In this document: piece by piece, positions 1 through 8,875 of the stretch
How the letters are laid out: every line of letters starts with the position of its first letter
Numbering within the stretch: position 1 is the first letter of the stretch
Assembly: GCF_025506335.1 (NCBI RefSeq)
Contig: NZ_JANZYO010000002.1
Span: 358,221-422,220 of the forward strand
DNA from: Mumia quercus
GTDB taxonomy: Bacteria > Actinomycetota > Actinomycetes > Propionibacteriales > Nocardioidaceae
Direction of reading: 5' to 3'
DNA length: 64,000 bases
Translations under genes and position numbers: made by a program
The notes under the pieces: generated by a model
The model's database searches: none
The model's input: only the letters and a program-made list of their open reading frames with translations
Told to the model about the DNA's origin: nothing

Positions 1-125
1 TCGAGATGTTCGGCGGCGTCGAGTTCCCCGCGATCGGCGAGCTGCCGTACCTGCTGACGCTGGCCGGCCACGGCTTCTACTGGTTCCGCCTGGGCCGTAC
101 GGTCGACACCGAGGAGGCCAGATGA
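1..125 (+). CDS. treS: trehalose synthase / maltosyl-transferring TreS, C-terminal fragment
   Basis: Only the last 40 codons are in the window; the gene starts upstream. The visible tail contains LPYLLTLAGHGFYWFRL, the usual C-terminal beta-strand segment of TreS, the GH13 enzyme that interconverts maltose and trehalose in the cytoplasm. Its stop codon overlaps the next start (ATGA at 122–125), so it is translationally coupled to the maltokinase. Together with the downstream kinase and branching enzyme this indicates the TreS–Mak–GlgE route from trehalose to alpha-glucan; glgE itself is not visible and may lie upstream. The identification rests on a short tail plus context. Confidence 0.85.
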   Translation, partial: EMFGGVEFPAIGELPYLLTLAGHGFYWFRLGRTVDTEEAR

Positions 126-1549
126 GCAACGAGCGCACTGTCCAGGGCCGGCGCGAGGTTCTCGACTACCTGGTCCGCCAGCGGTGGTTCGCCGGCGACG
201 GCGAGGGGTGGGAGCTGGCCGCGATCGCGCCGCGGGGGTGGCTCCAGCGCCCGTCGACGGGGCTCGGGGTGCGCTTCGAGCTCGTGACCGTACGAGGTCC
301 TGGCGGCGGCACGCAGACGTACAACATGCCGCTGGCCTACCGCCAGGAGCCGGTCGAGGCGAACGCGTACGGGCTCCTCGGCGTGTACGCGCCGGGGGCG
401 GGCGAGATGGCGGACGAGCTGTACGTCTACGACGCCCTCCACGACCCCGACGCGCGGCAGGTCCTCGTACGAGGGTTCTTCGGCGAGACGCCCGACGACA
501 CCACGTACACCTCGCTGCTGCCGTCCGACGACGACGGCGAGCCCGTGATCGGCCCCGAGTCGGGGTCGGTCCTGCTGGCCGTGGAGCAGTCCAACACCTC
601 GATGGTGATCGACGAGACAGCGCTGATGAAGGTCTTCCGCAAGGTCGTGGCCGGGCGCAACCCCGACGTTGAGGTGCACGACGCCCTCGCGGGGCCCGGC
701 GACGAGGCGATCGCGACGCTGTGGGGCGTCATCAGCACGACCACCGACGGGCCCGACGCCACCTCGTACGACCTCGCCATGCTGCAGCGGTTCCTGCGGA
801 CGGCGAGCAACGGCTGGGACAGCGCGCGGGCGAGCGTGCGCGACCTCCTGGCCGAGCCCGAGCTGGCACCCGAGGACGCGGGCGGCGACTTCGCCGGCGA
901 GTCCGAACGGCTGGGTGAGACCGTCCGGCTCGTCCATGCCCTGATGGCAGAGCACCTCGAGACCGCGACGTGGGGCGAGGCCGACCTGGTCGCGCTCGCG
1001 GACAAGCTCGACGCCCGTCTCGCCGACGTCCTCTCCCGCACGCCCGACCTGGAGCCGTACGCCGACGCGGCGCGTGCGCGCTACGACCGGCTCCGCTCCG
1101 CGCCGGTCCCGGTGCTCGCGCAGCGCGTCCACGGCGACCTGCACCTCGGGCAGACGCTGCGGACGACGGCGGGTTGGAAGCTCATCGACTTCGAGGGCGA
1201 GCCGACGGCGCCGCTGGCGGCCCGCGTCGCGCTGGACTCGGCGTGGCGCGACGTCGCGGGCATGCTCCGCTCGTTCGACTACGCCGCGCACTCCTACCTC
1301 GTCCAGACCGGTGGCGGTGAGGGTGACCAGGTCACCCGTGCGCAGGCCTGGGTGGACCGCAACCGGCAGGCGTTCCTTCGCGGGTACGACGGCCCAGACT
1401 CCGCCGACACCTCCACGGAGCCCGTCTCGGACCTGCTCGCGGCGTACGAGATGGACAAGGCTCTGTACGAGTACGTCTACGAGCGCGACCACCGGCCCGA
1501 CTGGGCGGCGATCCCGCACGCCGCGCTCGAGCGCATGCTGGGTGGCTGA
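122..1549 (+). CDS. mak: maltokinase (Pep2/Mak)
   Basis: The 475-residue protein should phosphorylate maltose with ATP to give maltose 1-phosphate, the precursor of the GlgE maltosyl donor. The kinase-fold signatures are visible: VEQSNTSMVIDETALMKVFRK in the N-terminal half, the catalytic loop VHGDLHLGQ (His337, Asp339), then the metal-binding LIDFEGEP. The length is normal for free-standing actinobacterial maltokinases. It starts with ATG inside the treS stop codon. A 37-base gap separates it from glgB, consistent with one operon. I am confident of the family; the substrate is taken from the family and context. Confidence 0.93.
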   Translation: MSNERTVQGRREVLDYLVRQRWFAGDGEGWELAAIAPRGWLQRPSTGLGVRFELVTVRGPGGGTQTYNMPLAYRQEPVEANAYGLLGVYAPGAGEMADELYVYDALHDPDARQVLVRGFFGETPDDTTYTSLLPSDDDGEPVIGPESGSVLLAVEQSNTSMVIDETALMKVFRKVVAGRNPDVEVHDALAGPGDEAIATLWGVISTTTDGPDATSYDLAMLQRFLRTASNGWDSARASVRDLLAEPELAPEDAGGDFAGESERLGETVRLVHALMAEHLETATWGEADLVALADKLDARLADVLSRTPDLEPYADAARARYDRLRSAPVPVLAQRVHGDLHLGQTLRTTAGWKLIDFEGEPTAPLAARVALDSAWRDVAGMLRSFDYAAHSYLVQTGGGEGDQVTRAQAWVDRNRQAFLRGYDGPDSADTSTEPVSDLLAAYEMDKALYEYVYERDHRPDWAAIPHAALERMLGG

Positions 1550-1586
1550 GACCTGGCCTCGCAGCACCCATGAAAGACTCCACCGC

Positions 1587-3404
1587 ATGACGCGAGACCT
1601 GTGGCGCGACCTCGGTGCTCATGTCCGTGACGGCGGCGTGGAGTTCGCCGTGTGGGCTCCGAACGCCCTCGACGTGCAGGTCCTCGGGGACTTCAACGGC
1701 TGGGACGGCGCGGGGCACGACCTCGTCCGCGACGCCGAGGGCGTGTGGCGCGGCCGCGTCGACGGGATCGGTGACGGCGCGCTCTACAAGTATGCGGTCC
1801 ACGGCGCCGACGGGGTGTGGCGCCAGAAGGCCGACCCGTTCGCCACCTGGGCGGAGGTCCCGCCGGCCAACGCCTCGCGCGTGTTCACCTCGCGGCACGT
1901 GTGGAGCGACGACGCATGGATGCGTGCTCGGCCCGACGGCAGGCCGTGGGCCGAGCCGATGAGCGTGTACGAGGTGCACCTCGGCTCGTGGCGGCGCGGC
2001 CTCTCGTACGCGGAGCTCGCGACGACCCTGGTCCCGTACGTCGCCGAGCGCGGCTTCACCCACGTCGAGCTCATGCCGGTCATGGAGCACCCGTACGGCG
2101 GCTCGTGGGGCTACCAGGTCACCGGCTACTACGCGCCCACGTCGCGCTTCGGCGACCCGGACGGTTTCCGTGCGCTCGTCGACGCCTTCCACGCCGCCGG
2201 CATCGGGGTGATCCTCGACTGGGTGCCTGCCCACTTCCCGCGCGACGAGTGGGCGCTCGGGCGCTTCGACGGCACGCCGTTGTACGAGCACCCCGACCCG
2301 CGTCGCGGCGAGCACCCGGACTGGGGGACGTTCGTCTTCGACCTCTCGAAGCCCGAGGTGCGCGAGTTCCTGCTGGCGAACGCGTTCTGGTGGATGGAGG
2401 AGTTCCACGTCGACGGCCTGCGCGTGGACGCCGTCGCGTCGATGCTCTACCTCGACTACTCCCGCGGCCCCGGCGACTGGGTCCCGAACCTGCACGGCGG
2501 CAACATCGACCTGGACGCGGTCTCGTTCTTCCAGGAGCTCAACGCCTCCTGCTACGGCAGGTTCCCCGGGATCGCGATGGTCGCCGAGGAGTCCACCGCG
2601 TACGACGGGGTGACGCGCGACGTCCGCCACGGCGGTCTCGGGTTCGGGTTCAAGTGGGACCTGGGCTGGATGCACGACACGCTCGGCTACCTGGCGACCG
2701 ACCCGCTGTCCCGCGGGGCCGACCATCACCGGCTGACGTTCGCGATGATGTACCACCACGCCGAGAACTTCGTCCTGCCGCTCTCCCACGACGAGGTCGT
2801 GCACGGCAAGGGCTCGCTGCTGACCAAGATGGCAGGCGAGGGCCCGCAGCGGTTCGCGTCGTTGCGCGCGCTGCTGGCGTACCAGTGGGCCCATCCTGGC
2901 AAGCAGCTGCTCTTCATGGGAGGCGAGATCGCCCAGGAGCGGGAGTGGTCCGACGAGCGGTCGCTCGACTGGGAGCTGCTCGACCCGGGCCGGCCGGACG
3001 CCGTCGAGCACGCCGGTGTGCAGCGTCTGGTCACCGAACTCAACGCGCGCTATGCGGCCAACCCGGCGCTGTGGGCGGGTGACCACTCCCCCGACGGGTT
3101 CACGTGGTTGGAGGCCGACGACACGACGCACAACGTCTACGCCTTCGTCCGGCGAAGCGACGGTCGTAGTCTCGTCTGCGTGGCCAACATGTCCGGAGCG
3201 ACCTGGGACCTCTACCGTGTCGGGCTGCCGACGCCCGGCGCGTGGGACGTCGTCCTGTGCACCGACGACGCAGCGTACGGAGGCACGAGCACGCCCGTAC
3301 GCGCGGTGGTGGCCGAGCCGCAGCCGTGGCACGGCCAGCAGTGCTCGGCCGCGCTGACGCTGCCCCCGCTCTCGGTGACGTGGCTGGAGCCGGCCGATGG
3401 CTGA
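1587..3404 (+). CDS. glgB: 1,4-alpha-glucan branching enzyme, short form
   Basis: GH13 branching enzyme that creates alpha-1,6 branches in the glucan made by the GlgE route. An N-terminal CBM48-like domain (VEFAVWAPNALDVQVLGDFNGW) is followed by the barrel with YEVHLGSWRR, GLRVDAVASM (likely nucleophile Asp281), MVAEESTAY (likely acid Glu334) and LPLSHDEVVHGKGSL. At 605 residues it lacks the extra N-terminal beta-sandwich of the roughly 730-residue actinobacterial GlgB, so it is the shorter class. The chosen ATG follows a weak GAAAG about ten bases upstream, and no domain lies before it. The stop overlaps the next gene by 8 bases. Confidence 0.93.
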   Translation: MTRDLWRDLGAHVRDGGVEFAVWAPNALDVQVLGDFNGWDGAGHDLVRDAEGVWRGRVDGIGDGALYKYAVHGADGVWRQKADPFATWAEVPPANASRVFTSRHVWSDDAWMRARPDGRPWAEPMSVYEVHLGSWRRGLSYAELATTLVPYVAERGFTHVELMPVMEHPYGGSWGYQVTGYYAPTSRFGDPDGFRALVDAFHAAGIGVILDWVPAHFPRDEWALGRFDGTPLYEHPDPRRGEHPDWGTFVFDLSKPEVREFLLANAFWWMEEFHVDGLRVDAVASMLYLDYSRGPGDWVPNLHGGNIDLDAVSFFQELNASCYGRFPGIAMVAEESTAYDGVTRDVRHGGLGFGFKWDLGWMHDTLGYLATDPLSRGADHHRLTFAMMYHHAENFVLPLSHDEVVHGKGSLLTKMAGEGPQRFASLRALLAYQWAHPGKQLLFMGGEIAQEREWSDERSLDWELLDPGRPDAVEHAGVQRLVTELNARYAANPALWAGDHSPDGFTWLEADDTTHNVYAFVRRSDGRSLVCVANMSGATWDLYRVGLPTPGAWDVVLCTDDAAYGGTSTPVRAVVAEPQPWHGQQCSAALTLPPLSVTWLEPADG

Positions 3405-4224
3405 CCTGACGATGCGCCCGGTCGGTGACGCGTACGAGGTCCGCGACGGCGACGTGCTCCTCGGCACGGTCGCACTGCGCCGCGACGACGCCCGCACGGC
3501 GACGCTGGCGTGGGACCTCGGGGAGACCGAGGAGCCGCGCCGCTCGCAGGTGGTCAACCTCGCGGTGACGTTCGCGCTCGAGGAGCTCGGCGTGACCCGC
3601 GTGCAGACCTTCGTCGACGAGGACGCCGTCGGTGACCGCCGCGCCGCGGCCCGCGCCGGGATGCGGCGCGACGGCATGCTCCGGCATGTCGACGGGCCGG
3701 ACCAGGAGCTCCTCTCACGCCTGGCCGACGACCCCCAACCGCAGACGCGCGAAGGCTTCGTCGCGATGCTCAACGCGGCGCTCCCCAAGAAGCGTGCGAT
3801 CGCGCAGGCGCTCGTGTGCGACTCCGAGGGCCGGGTGCTGCTGTGCGAGCTCACGTACAAGCGCGAGTGGGACCTCCCCGGCGGCGTCGTCGACCCCGGT
3901 GAGTCCCCTGCCGACGCGGTGGTGCGCGAGCTGCGCGAGGAGCTCGGCGTCGACGCGCGCGTCCGGGGCCTCCGTACGGTCAACTGGCTCCCGCCGTGGA
4001 GCGCGTGGGACGACGCGGTGCTGTTCGTCTTCGACGTCGAGGCATGGGACCCCGCGACACCGCTGGAGCTGCAGCCGACGGAGATCGCGGCCGTCCACTG
4101 GTGCGACCGCGACCTCGTCCGCGAACGCGCGACGGCAGCGACGATCGAGCTGCTCGACAGCCTCGACGACGACCCCTCGGACGCCTACCGCGAGGCCGGG
4201 CAGGTGTTCCGCGGGACCCACTGA
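3397..4224 (+). CDS. GNAT-like / Nudix hydrolase fusion protein
   Basis: This is a 275-residue protein with two parts. Residues 1–105 look like a shortened GNAT fold: beta-strands, then VVNLAVTFALEELGVTRV and an arginine/alanine stretch typical of the acetyl-CoA-binding and C-terminal helices. Residues from about 125 carry a clear Nudix box, GGVVDPGESPADAVVRELRE followed by ELG, so this half should hydrolyse a nucleoside-diphosphate-linked substrate using a divalent metal. The ATG overlaps the end of glgB by 8 bases, so the two are probably co-transcribed. The substrate cannot be predicted. The GNAT assignment is weaker than the Nudix one because no R/QxxGxG/A loop is obvious. Confidence 0.8.
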   Translation: MADLTMRPVGDAYEVRDGDVLLGTVALRRDDARTATLAWDLGETEEPRRSQVVNLAVTFALEELGVTRVQTFVDEDAVGDRRAAARAGMRRDGMLRHVDGPDQELLSRLADDPQPQTREGFVAMLNAALPKKRAIAQALVCDSEGRVLLCELTYKREWDLPGGVVDPGESPADAVVRELREELGVDARVRGLRTVNWLPPWSAWDDAVLFVFDVEAWDPATPLELQPTEIAAVHWCDRDLVRERATAATIELLDSLDDDPSDAYREAGQVFRGTH

Positions 4225-4228
4225 GTGC

Positions 4229-5224
4229 TCACGGGGCGGCGATCGGTCCGGTGTCCTCGGCGCCGATCACGCCCCCGTACTGCGCGAGCACACGCGGCAG
4301 CCCGACGCCGCCGGTCGGCGGGATGTACATCAGCACCTGGTGGTAGTAGCGCAGCACTCCCGAGCGTGCCATCGGGTCCCCGAAGTACGCCTTCTGCTCC
4401 GAGCCCGCCGGCCATCGCACGGTCGCACCGGGGGTCAGCACCCAGCCGTCCTGCCGCATGAGCGTGCCGAACACGAGCGCACCGCCGTCCTTCGTGCGCA
4501 GCGCGTACTGGACCGGCTGGGCCGACCAGGTGCGCTGGAACGTCGTGCCGGGCTGCGCGAGGCCTGCGGCCTGGGCCCGCATCTGGGACACGAAGGAGTC
4601 TGCCGCCACCTCGCTCGCACGCGGCGAGCTCGGGTCGCCGAGCACCGCCGCGTACGCCGTGAGCGTCTGCGAGGGCGCGCTCACGAGTCCGTCGGCGTCG
4701 TCAGGAGCGACGGTCTCGAGGACACCGTCGGTGGTCTCCGGCACCGGCAGCACGGTGCTGAGCAGCGCCTCCGGGGAAGCCGTCAGCTCCCAGCGCTCGG
4801 TCGACGACGCCCGCTCGAACACCTGGATTCGGCGCACCCCGCGGGCCTCGTCGCGCGCCGTGGCGACGAACCACAACGGATAGGCGTCGAGCCGGGGGAC
4901 GTAGACGTCCTCGATCTCTGCGGGTGCCGACTCCTGGCCGGTCGAGGCGTTGCCGTGCAGCCGCTTCGCGACGTCGATCGCTCCGCTGTCGACCGCGAGG
5001 ACGGGGCCCGTCTCGACGAGCGCGAGGACCTCGGGGTCCAGGGCGGCGAAGGCGGCGCCCCGGGCCTTCTCGTAGTTGTCGTACGTCCGCTGGACGGTCG
5101 ACGGGTCCGCCGCGGGCTTGGAGACGTCGGCGCTCGTCTTCTCCAGCGGGACGACACCGCAGCCCGCGAGCGCGGCCGCCAGTGCCACCGCGCCGAGCGT
5201 ACGGCAGGTCGCTCGCGCACTCAT
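4229..5224 (-). CDS. secreted lipoprotein of unknown function
   Basis: The 331-residue product starts with a basic n-region and a hydrophobic segment ending in the lipobox LAGC, so it should be lipidated at that cysteine and anchored outside the membrane. I do not recognise a catalytic motif in the remainder. It looks like a mixed alpha/beta extracytoplasmic protein with motifs such as WFVATARDE and RQDGWVLTPGATVRWPAGSE. Its ATG overlaps the stop of the membrane protein at 5221–6078 by four bases, so the two are translationally coupled and probably act together at the envelope. It converges on the Nudix gene with a 4-base gap. Confidence 0.8.
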   Translation of the reverse strand: MSARATCRTLGAVALAAALAGCGVVPLEKTSADVSKPAADPSTVQRTYDNYEKARGAAFAALDPEVLALVETGPVLAVDSGAIDVAKRLHGNASTGQESAPAEIEDVYVPRLDAYPLWFVATARDEARGVRRIQVFERASSTERWELTASPEALLSTVLPVPETTDGVLETVAPDDADGLVSAPSQTLTAYAAVLGDPSSPRASEVAADSFVSQMRAQAAGLAQPGTTFQRTWSAQPVQYALRTKDGGALVFGTLMRQDGWVLTPGATVRWPAGSEQKAYFGDPMARSGVLRYYHQVLMYIPPTGGVGLPRVLAQYGGVIGAEDTGPIAAP

Positions 5225-6078
5225 CTGGCCACCTTCTGCTTGTCCGCCGCGGCCTTCGGCCTCGTCACGCCGCCCTTGCGGCGACGCCACCGCGACCAGC
5301 GCCCGCCGCCTGCCCGCGGGCCGGCCGCGCCGGACCCGGCCTTCGTCGCAGGCGGGGTGCTGTCTTCGGAGAGGAAGTCGTCCCATGTGTCGGCATCGGC
5401 CGGATCGGTCTCGGGCCAGGGTACGTCCCACTCGTCGTCGACGAACCCGACCGCGTCGACCGCCGGCGCCGTCCGCCGCACGCCGGGCACCCACTTCAGG
5501 GCGACGAGGGCCAGCAGGACCACCCCTAGGCCGGTGGCCGCGGTGCCGACACCGACGCCGAAGGCGCCGGGGACCTCGTACGACGCCGTCACGCGCAGGC
5601 CTCGGAGGTCGAAGTCACCCACCGCGAGCACGGCGAGGGAGACCGCGTCGTCGGGCAGCGTGAACCGCAGCTGGGCGCCGCCGATGCCCGACGACTGTGC
5701 CAGCCACCAGTCGAGCGCGGTCGGCGCGGCCCGCAGCTGGGGCTCCCCGGTCGCGTCCCGCCTCTCCAGCGACCACGGGACCCGGTAGCGCGTCACCTCC
5801 ACGCGCGCGGTGGAGGACACGTAGTCCTCGACGTCGACCGTGTGCCCGAGACCGACGAACACCGGCTTCTCGTCGGGGACCTCGACGAGGACGCTCACCT
5901 GAGGCCCGTACCGTGCCAGGACCGCAGGCTTCGTCACGACGGCGCGCCCGTCTGTCCGCACGTCGTGCGGACCTGTCGTCAGCCGGTCGTCCGGGCCCAT
6001 CGCGACCGCGACGGCCGTACCGGCCAGCACGAGGATGATCCCGAGCGCGAGCAGCCCGATCCCCGCCCCCCGTCGCAT
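5221..6078 (-). CDS. two-TM membrane protein of unknown function
   Basis: A 285-residue protein with an N-terminal membrane segment (GIGLLALGIILVLAGTAVAV) and a second near residue 185–205 (ATGLGVVLLALVALKWV). An extracytoplasmic domain of about 150 residues lies between them, and a charged cytoplasmic tail ends in a Lys/Arg-rich stretch. No enzyme motif is visible. It is the first gene of a two-gene unit with the lipoprotein at 4229–5224 (ATGA overlap), so a joint envelope role is likely. I cannot assign a function. Confidence 0.75.
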   Translation of the reverse strand: MRRGAGIGLLALGIILVLAGTAVAVAMGPDDRLTTGPHDVRTDGRAVVTKPAVLARYGPQVSVLVEVPDEKPVFVGLGHTVDVEDYVSSTARVEVTRYRVPWSLERRDATGEPQLRAAPTALDWWLAQSSGIGGAQLRFTLPDDAVSLAVLAVGDFDLRGLRVTASYEVPGAFGVGVGTAATGLGVVLLALVALKWVPGVRRTAPAVDAVGFVDDEWDVPWPETDPADADTWDDFLSEDSTPPATKAGSGAAGPRAGGGRWSRWRRRKGGVTRPKAAADKQKVAR

Positions 6079-6143
6079 GGGGCCAGTATGCCGGGCCGTT
6101 CCCAGGACCGTGCGACGCGTCCGGACGCGTGTCTGTGCGACCG

Positions 6144-7055
6144 TCAGAAGAGCGCGGTGGCGAGTGCCCGGCGGGCTTGGCCGACACGCGGGTCGTCGTT
6201 GCCGACGATCGTGAAGTACTCGACGAGCCGCGCCCGCACCCGCTCACGCTCGTCACCGGCGGTGCGGCGCACCACGTCGATGAGGCGTCCGAAGGCGTCG
6301 TCGACGTGGCCGCCCGAGAGGTCGAGGTCGGCGACGAGCAGCTGAGCGTCGACGTCGTCGGGGTTCTGCGCGGCCGCGTCGCGCGCCGCGGTGAGCTCGG
6401 CGCCGTCGGTCCGCTGCAGCAGCTTGGCGCCGGCGAGCCGCTCGGCGGCCTCGCTGTCGGCCGGGTTCGCGGCGAGGAGCTTCTCGTACTCGGCGACCGC
6501 CTTGGCGTAGTCACCCTCGGCGTACGCGTCGTCGGCGGCGGCGAAGCGCGGGTCGTCGGCGGGCTCCTCCTCGGCACCGGCCGCGCTGCTGACGGGCGCG
6601 GCGGTGCCCGTCACGCCGTTCGCCTCGGCGACCCGGAGCAGCTCGTCGAAGTACTGACGGACCTGCGCCTCGTCAGCCGTGCCCTGGAAGAGCGGGACCG
6701 GCTGACCCTTGACCACGCCGAGGACGAAGGGGACACCCTGCGCGCCGAGCATCTGCGCGATCTGGGCGTTGGTGTCGACGTCGATCTGCGCGAGGAGCAT
6801 GCGGCCCGCGTACGCGTTGACGGCGTCGGCGAGGACCTGGTTGAACGTGCTGCTCTGCGGCGAGCGCGAGGACCACAGCGACAGGACGACCACGTGGTCG
6901 ACCGACGCCTGCAGGACCTGCTGGAAGTTCTGCTCGCCGACGTCGAGCACCCAGGACGCACCGGCAGGCGCGGGGCCGCCGGCGGGAGCACCAGCCGCGG
7001 AGGCTGGCTTCTTGAGCGCCGACAGGTCGATGGCGCCAGGACGCGAGAAGCTCAT
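6144..7055 (-). CDS. thioredoxin-fold/TPR protein, YbbN (CnoX)-like, no CxxC
   Basis: The 303-residue protein has a thioredoxin fold at about residues 30–140 (WVLDVGEQNFQQVL, then MLLAQIDVDTNAQIAQMLGAQGVPF with the cis-proline) followed by TPR-like helices at 165–300 (DDAYAEGDYAKAVAEYEKLL). This is the layout of YbbN/CnoX holdases, which pass clients to DnaK or GroEL. Where thioredoxins have WCxxC it has W61-SSRS, so it cannot do dithiol redox chemistry and a chaperone-type role is more likely. A preceding gene at 7093–7413 on the same strand may share its transcript. Confidence 0.85.
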   Translation of the reverse strand: MSFSRPGAIDLSALKKPASAAGAPAGGPAPAGASWVLDVGEQNFQQVLQASVDHVVVLSLWSSRSPQSSTFNQVLADAVNAYAGRMLLAQIDVDTNAQIAQMLGAQGVPFVLGVVKGQPVPLFQGTADEAQVRQYFDELLRVAEANGVTGTAAPVSSAAGAEEEPADDPRFAAADDAYAEGDYAKAVAEYEKLLAANPADSEAAERLAGAKLLQRTDGAELTAARDAAAQNPDDVDAQLLVADLDLSGGHVDDAFGRLIDVVRRTAGDERERVRARLVEYFTIVGNDDPRVGQARRALATALF

Positions 7056-7092
7056 CGTCGGGTCTCCTCGGGTGTCGAAGTCTGGGGACGGA

Positions 7093-7413
7093 TCAGTGCT
7101 CGGTGATCTCCGCGCGCTCCGCCTGCGACGTGATCGCCGCGCCGGGTGCCGCCACGTAAGGAAGGTAGCTCGGCGTCGTGCGACGCGCGAGGATGATGCC
7201 GAAGACCGTGAGCACGAGGGCGATCGCCAGCGGGATCCCGCCGAAGATGAGCAGGGCGTCGAGGGTCGACATCGACGAGCCCTCCTCCCACCCGATCGGC
7301 ACCGCGGCGGAGGCCGGCGTCGCGGTGGCGACGGCGACCAGAGGCGAGGCGACGAGAGCGCCGGCGACGGCGGAACGGACTGCGGTACGGCTCCGGCTCA
7401 GCATGGCGGTCAT
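7093..7413 (-). CDS. small secreted/membrane protein
   Basis: A 106-residue protein with a signal-like N-terminus (VAGALVASPLVAVATATPASA, with an AxA-type cleavage site) and a second hydrophobic helix (LLIFGGIPLAIALVLTVFGI) followed by basic residues and a short cytoplasmic tail. Such small single-pass proteins are common in actinobacteria but I do not recognise a named family. Starts at 7413, 7404 or internally at the Met of MSTLDALL are all possible; the first gives a complete signal peptide. It is divergent from the amidase gene. Confidence 0.65.
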   Translation of the reverse strand: MTAMLSRSRTAVRSAVAGALVASPLVAVATATPASAAVPIGWEEGSSMSTLDALLIFGGIPLAIALVLTVFGIILARRTTPSYLPYVAAPGAAITSQAERAEITEH

Positions 7414-7449
7414 TCTAACCGAGCGCTTCTCTGACCTAGTCTCGGCGGT

Positions 7450-8865
7450 ATGCCTTCCGAGACCGACGGTGTCCCCGCGTCCGCGCTCGAGCTCGCCACC
7501 GCCTATCGACAGGGCGAGACCGACCCCGTCGAGGTCGTGGAGACGCTCCTGGGACGGGTCGAGGCCCTCGACGCGGAGGTCGGCGCGTTCGTGACCCTCA
7601 CGGCCGACGAGGCGCGGGCCTCCGCCGCGGCGGCGCGCGAGGCGCTGCGCGGGCCGGGGGCGGACGCGCTGCCGCCGCTGTTCGGTGTACCGACGGCGCT
7701 CAAGGACCTCACCCCCACCGCGGGGGTGCGGACGACCTTCGGGTCCGCCGCGTTCGCCGACTTCGTCCCTGACGCCGACGGCACCGCCGCCGTTCGGGTC
7801 GCCGCCGCCGGCATGATCAGCCTGGGCAAGACGAGCACTCCGGAGCTCGGGCTCCCCTGCTACACCGAGCCGGACGTCGCCCCGCCCGCCCGCACGCCGT
7901 ACGACCTCGGTCGAGGCGCGGGCGGTTCCTCGGGCGGCGCGGCTGCGGCGGTGGCGGCCGGGCTCGTGCCGCTCGCCGTCGGCTCGGACGGCGGAGGGTC
8001 GATCCGCATCCCCGCGTCCTCCTGCGGGCTCGTGGGGTTCAAGCCGAGCCGGGGCCTGGTCCCCGGCACGCCGGACGAGATCGACGTCTCCGGACTCGTG
8101 GTGACGGGCCCGCTCGCGCGTACCGTCGCCGACGCCGCCGCCCTGCTCGACGTCCTCGCGCTGACGGGACACCGCTTCGCCGACGCGTGCGGCCGGGCGC
8201 CGGGACGCCTGCGCGTCGCACGCTTCGCCGACCCGGTGATCGGTGAGCTCCCGCCGGACCCGGAGGTCCTCGCCGCGTACGAGGACGTCAGCCGCCTCCT
8301 CACCGCCCTCGGCCACGACGTCGTCGACGTGCCGCCACCGTTCGGGCCGGAGACGGTCGCGGCTTTCGAGACCGTGTGGTTCGTCGGCGCGGCGTCGGCG
8401 GTGGTGCCGCCGGAGCGCGAGGAGCTGCTGCGCCCGTTGACCCGGTGGGAGCGCGAGCGCGGACGCGCCGCGACCGGGACCGAGTACGCCGCGGCGCTGC
8501 TCGCGATGCGGCAGGCCGAGCAGCGCACCCTCGAGGCGTACGCGCCGTACGACGTCGTCCTCACCCCCACCCTCGGCCAGCTGCCGGCCCCGGTCGGGTC
8601 GCTGCGCAACGACGCCGACCCCGCGGCCGACTTCGCCGCCCAGAAGGACTTCACCCCCTACACCTCGATCTGGAACATCGCCGGCGCCCCCGCTGTCTCG
8701 CTCCCGACCGGGTGGAGCCGCGACGGACTGCCGATCGGCACGATGCTCGCTGCAGCACCGGGCGCGGACGCGCTCCTGATGAGCCTCGCGGCCCAGGTCG
8801 AGGACGCCGCCTCGGCACCCGGCAACCCCTGGAGGCGCCCGCAGACGCTGGTGGGCGCCCGCTAA
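7450..8865 (+). CDS. amidase (amidase-signature family)
   Basis: A 471-residue cytoplasmic hydrolase of carboxylic amides. The amidase-signature triad is visible: Lys85 in PTALKDLTP, the cis-serine in GRGAGGSSGGAAAAV (Ser160/161) and the nucleophile Ser184 in GSDGGGSIRIPAS. Length and motif order match the GatA-like superfamily, but there are no gatB/gatC neighbours and the C-terminal region differs, so a general amidase is more likely than the tRNA amidotransferase subunit. The MscS gene follows 10 bases downstream, so the two may be co-transcribed. The substrate is unknown. Confidence 0.9.
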   Translation: MPSETDGVPASALELATAYRQGETDPVEVVETLLGRVEALDAEVGAFVTLTADEARASAAAAREALRGPGADALPPLFGVPTALKDLTPTAGVRTTFGSAAFADFVPDADGTAAVRVAAAGMISLGKTSTPELGLPCYTEPDVAPPARTPYDLGRGAGGSSGGAAAAVAAGLVPLAVGSDGGGSIRIPASSCGLVGFKPSRGLVPGTPDEIDVSGLVVTGPLARTVADAAALLDVLALTGHRFADACGRAPGRLRVARFADPVIGELPPDPEVLAAYEDVSRLLTALGHDVVDVPPPFGPETVAAFETVWFVGAASAVVPPEREELLRPLTRWERERGRAATGTEYAAALLAMRQAEQRTLEAYAPYDVVLTPTLGQLPAPVGSLRNDADPAADFAAQKDFTPYTSIWNIAGAPAVSLPTGWSRDGLPIGTMLAAAPGADALLMSLAAQVEDAASAPGNPWRRPQTLVGAR

Positions 8866-8875
8866 CGTCAGGGGC

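Noticed and set aside
3632-5788. A long plus-strand frame spanning the Nudix end and the two envelope genes
   Set aside because: Arg/Ser/Pro-rich with no recognisable fold. It crosses a convergent gene boundary, and the minus-strand lipoprotein has a clean lipobox.
7450-8865. GatA subunit of the tRNA amidotransferase
   Set aside because: No gatB or gatC nearby, and the region after the signature is shorter and different from GatA.
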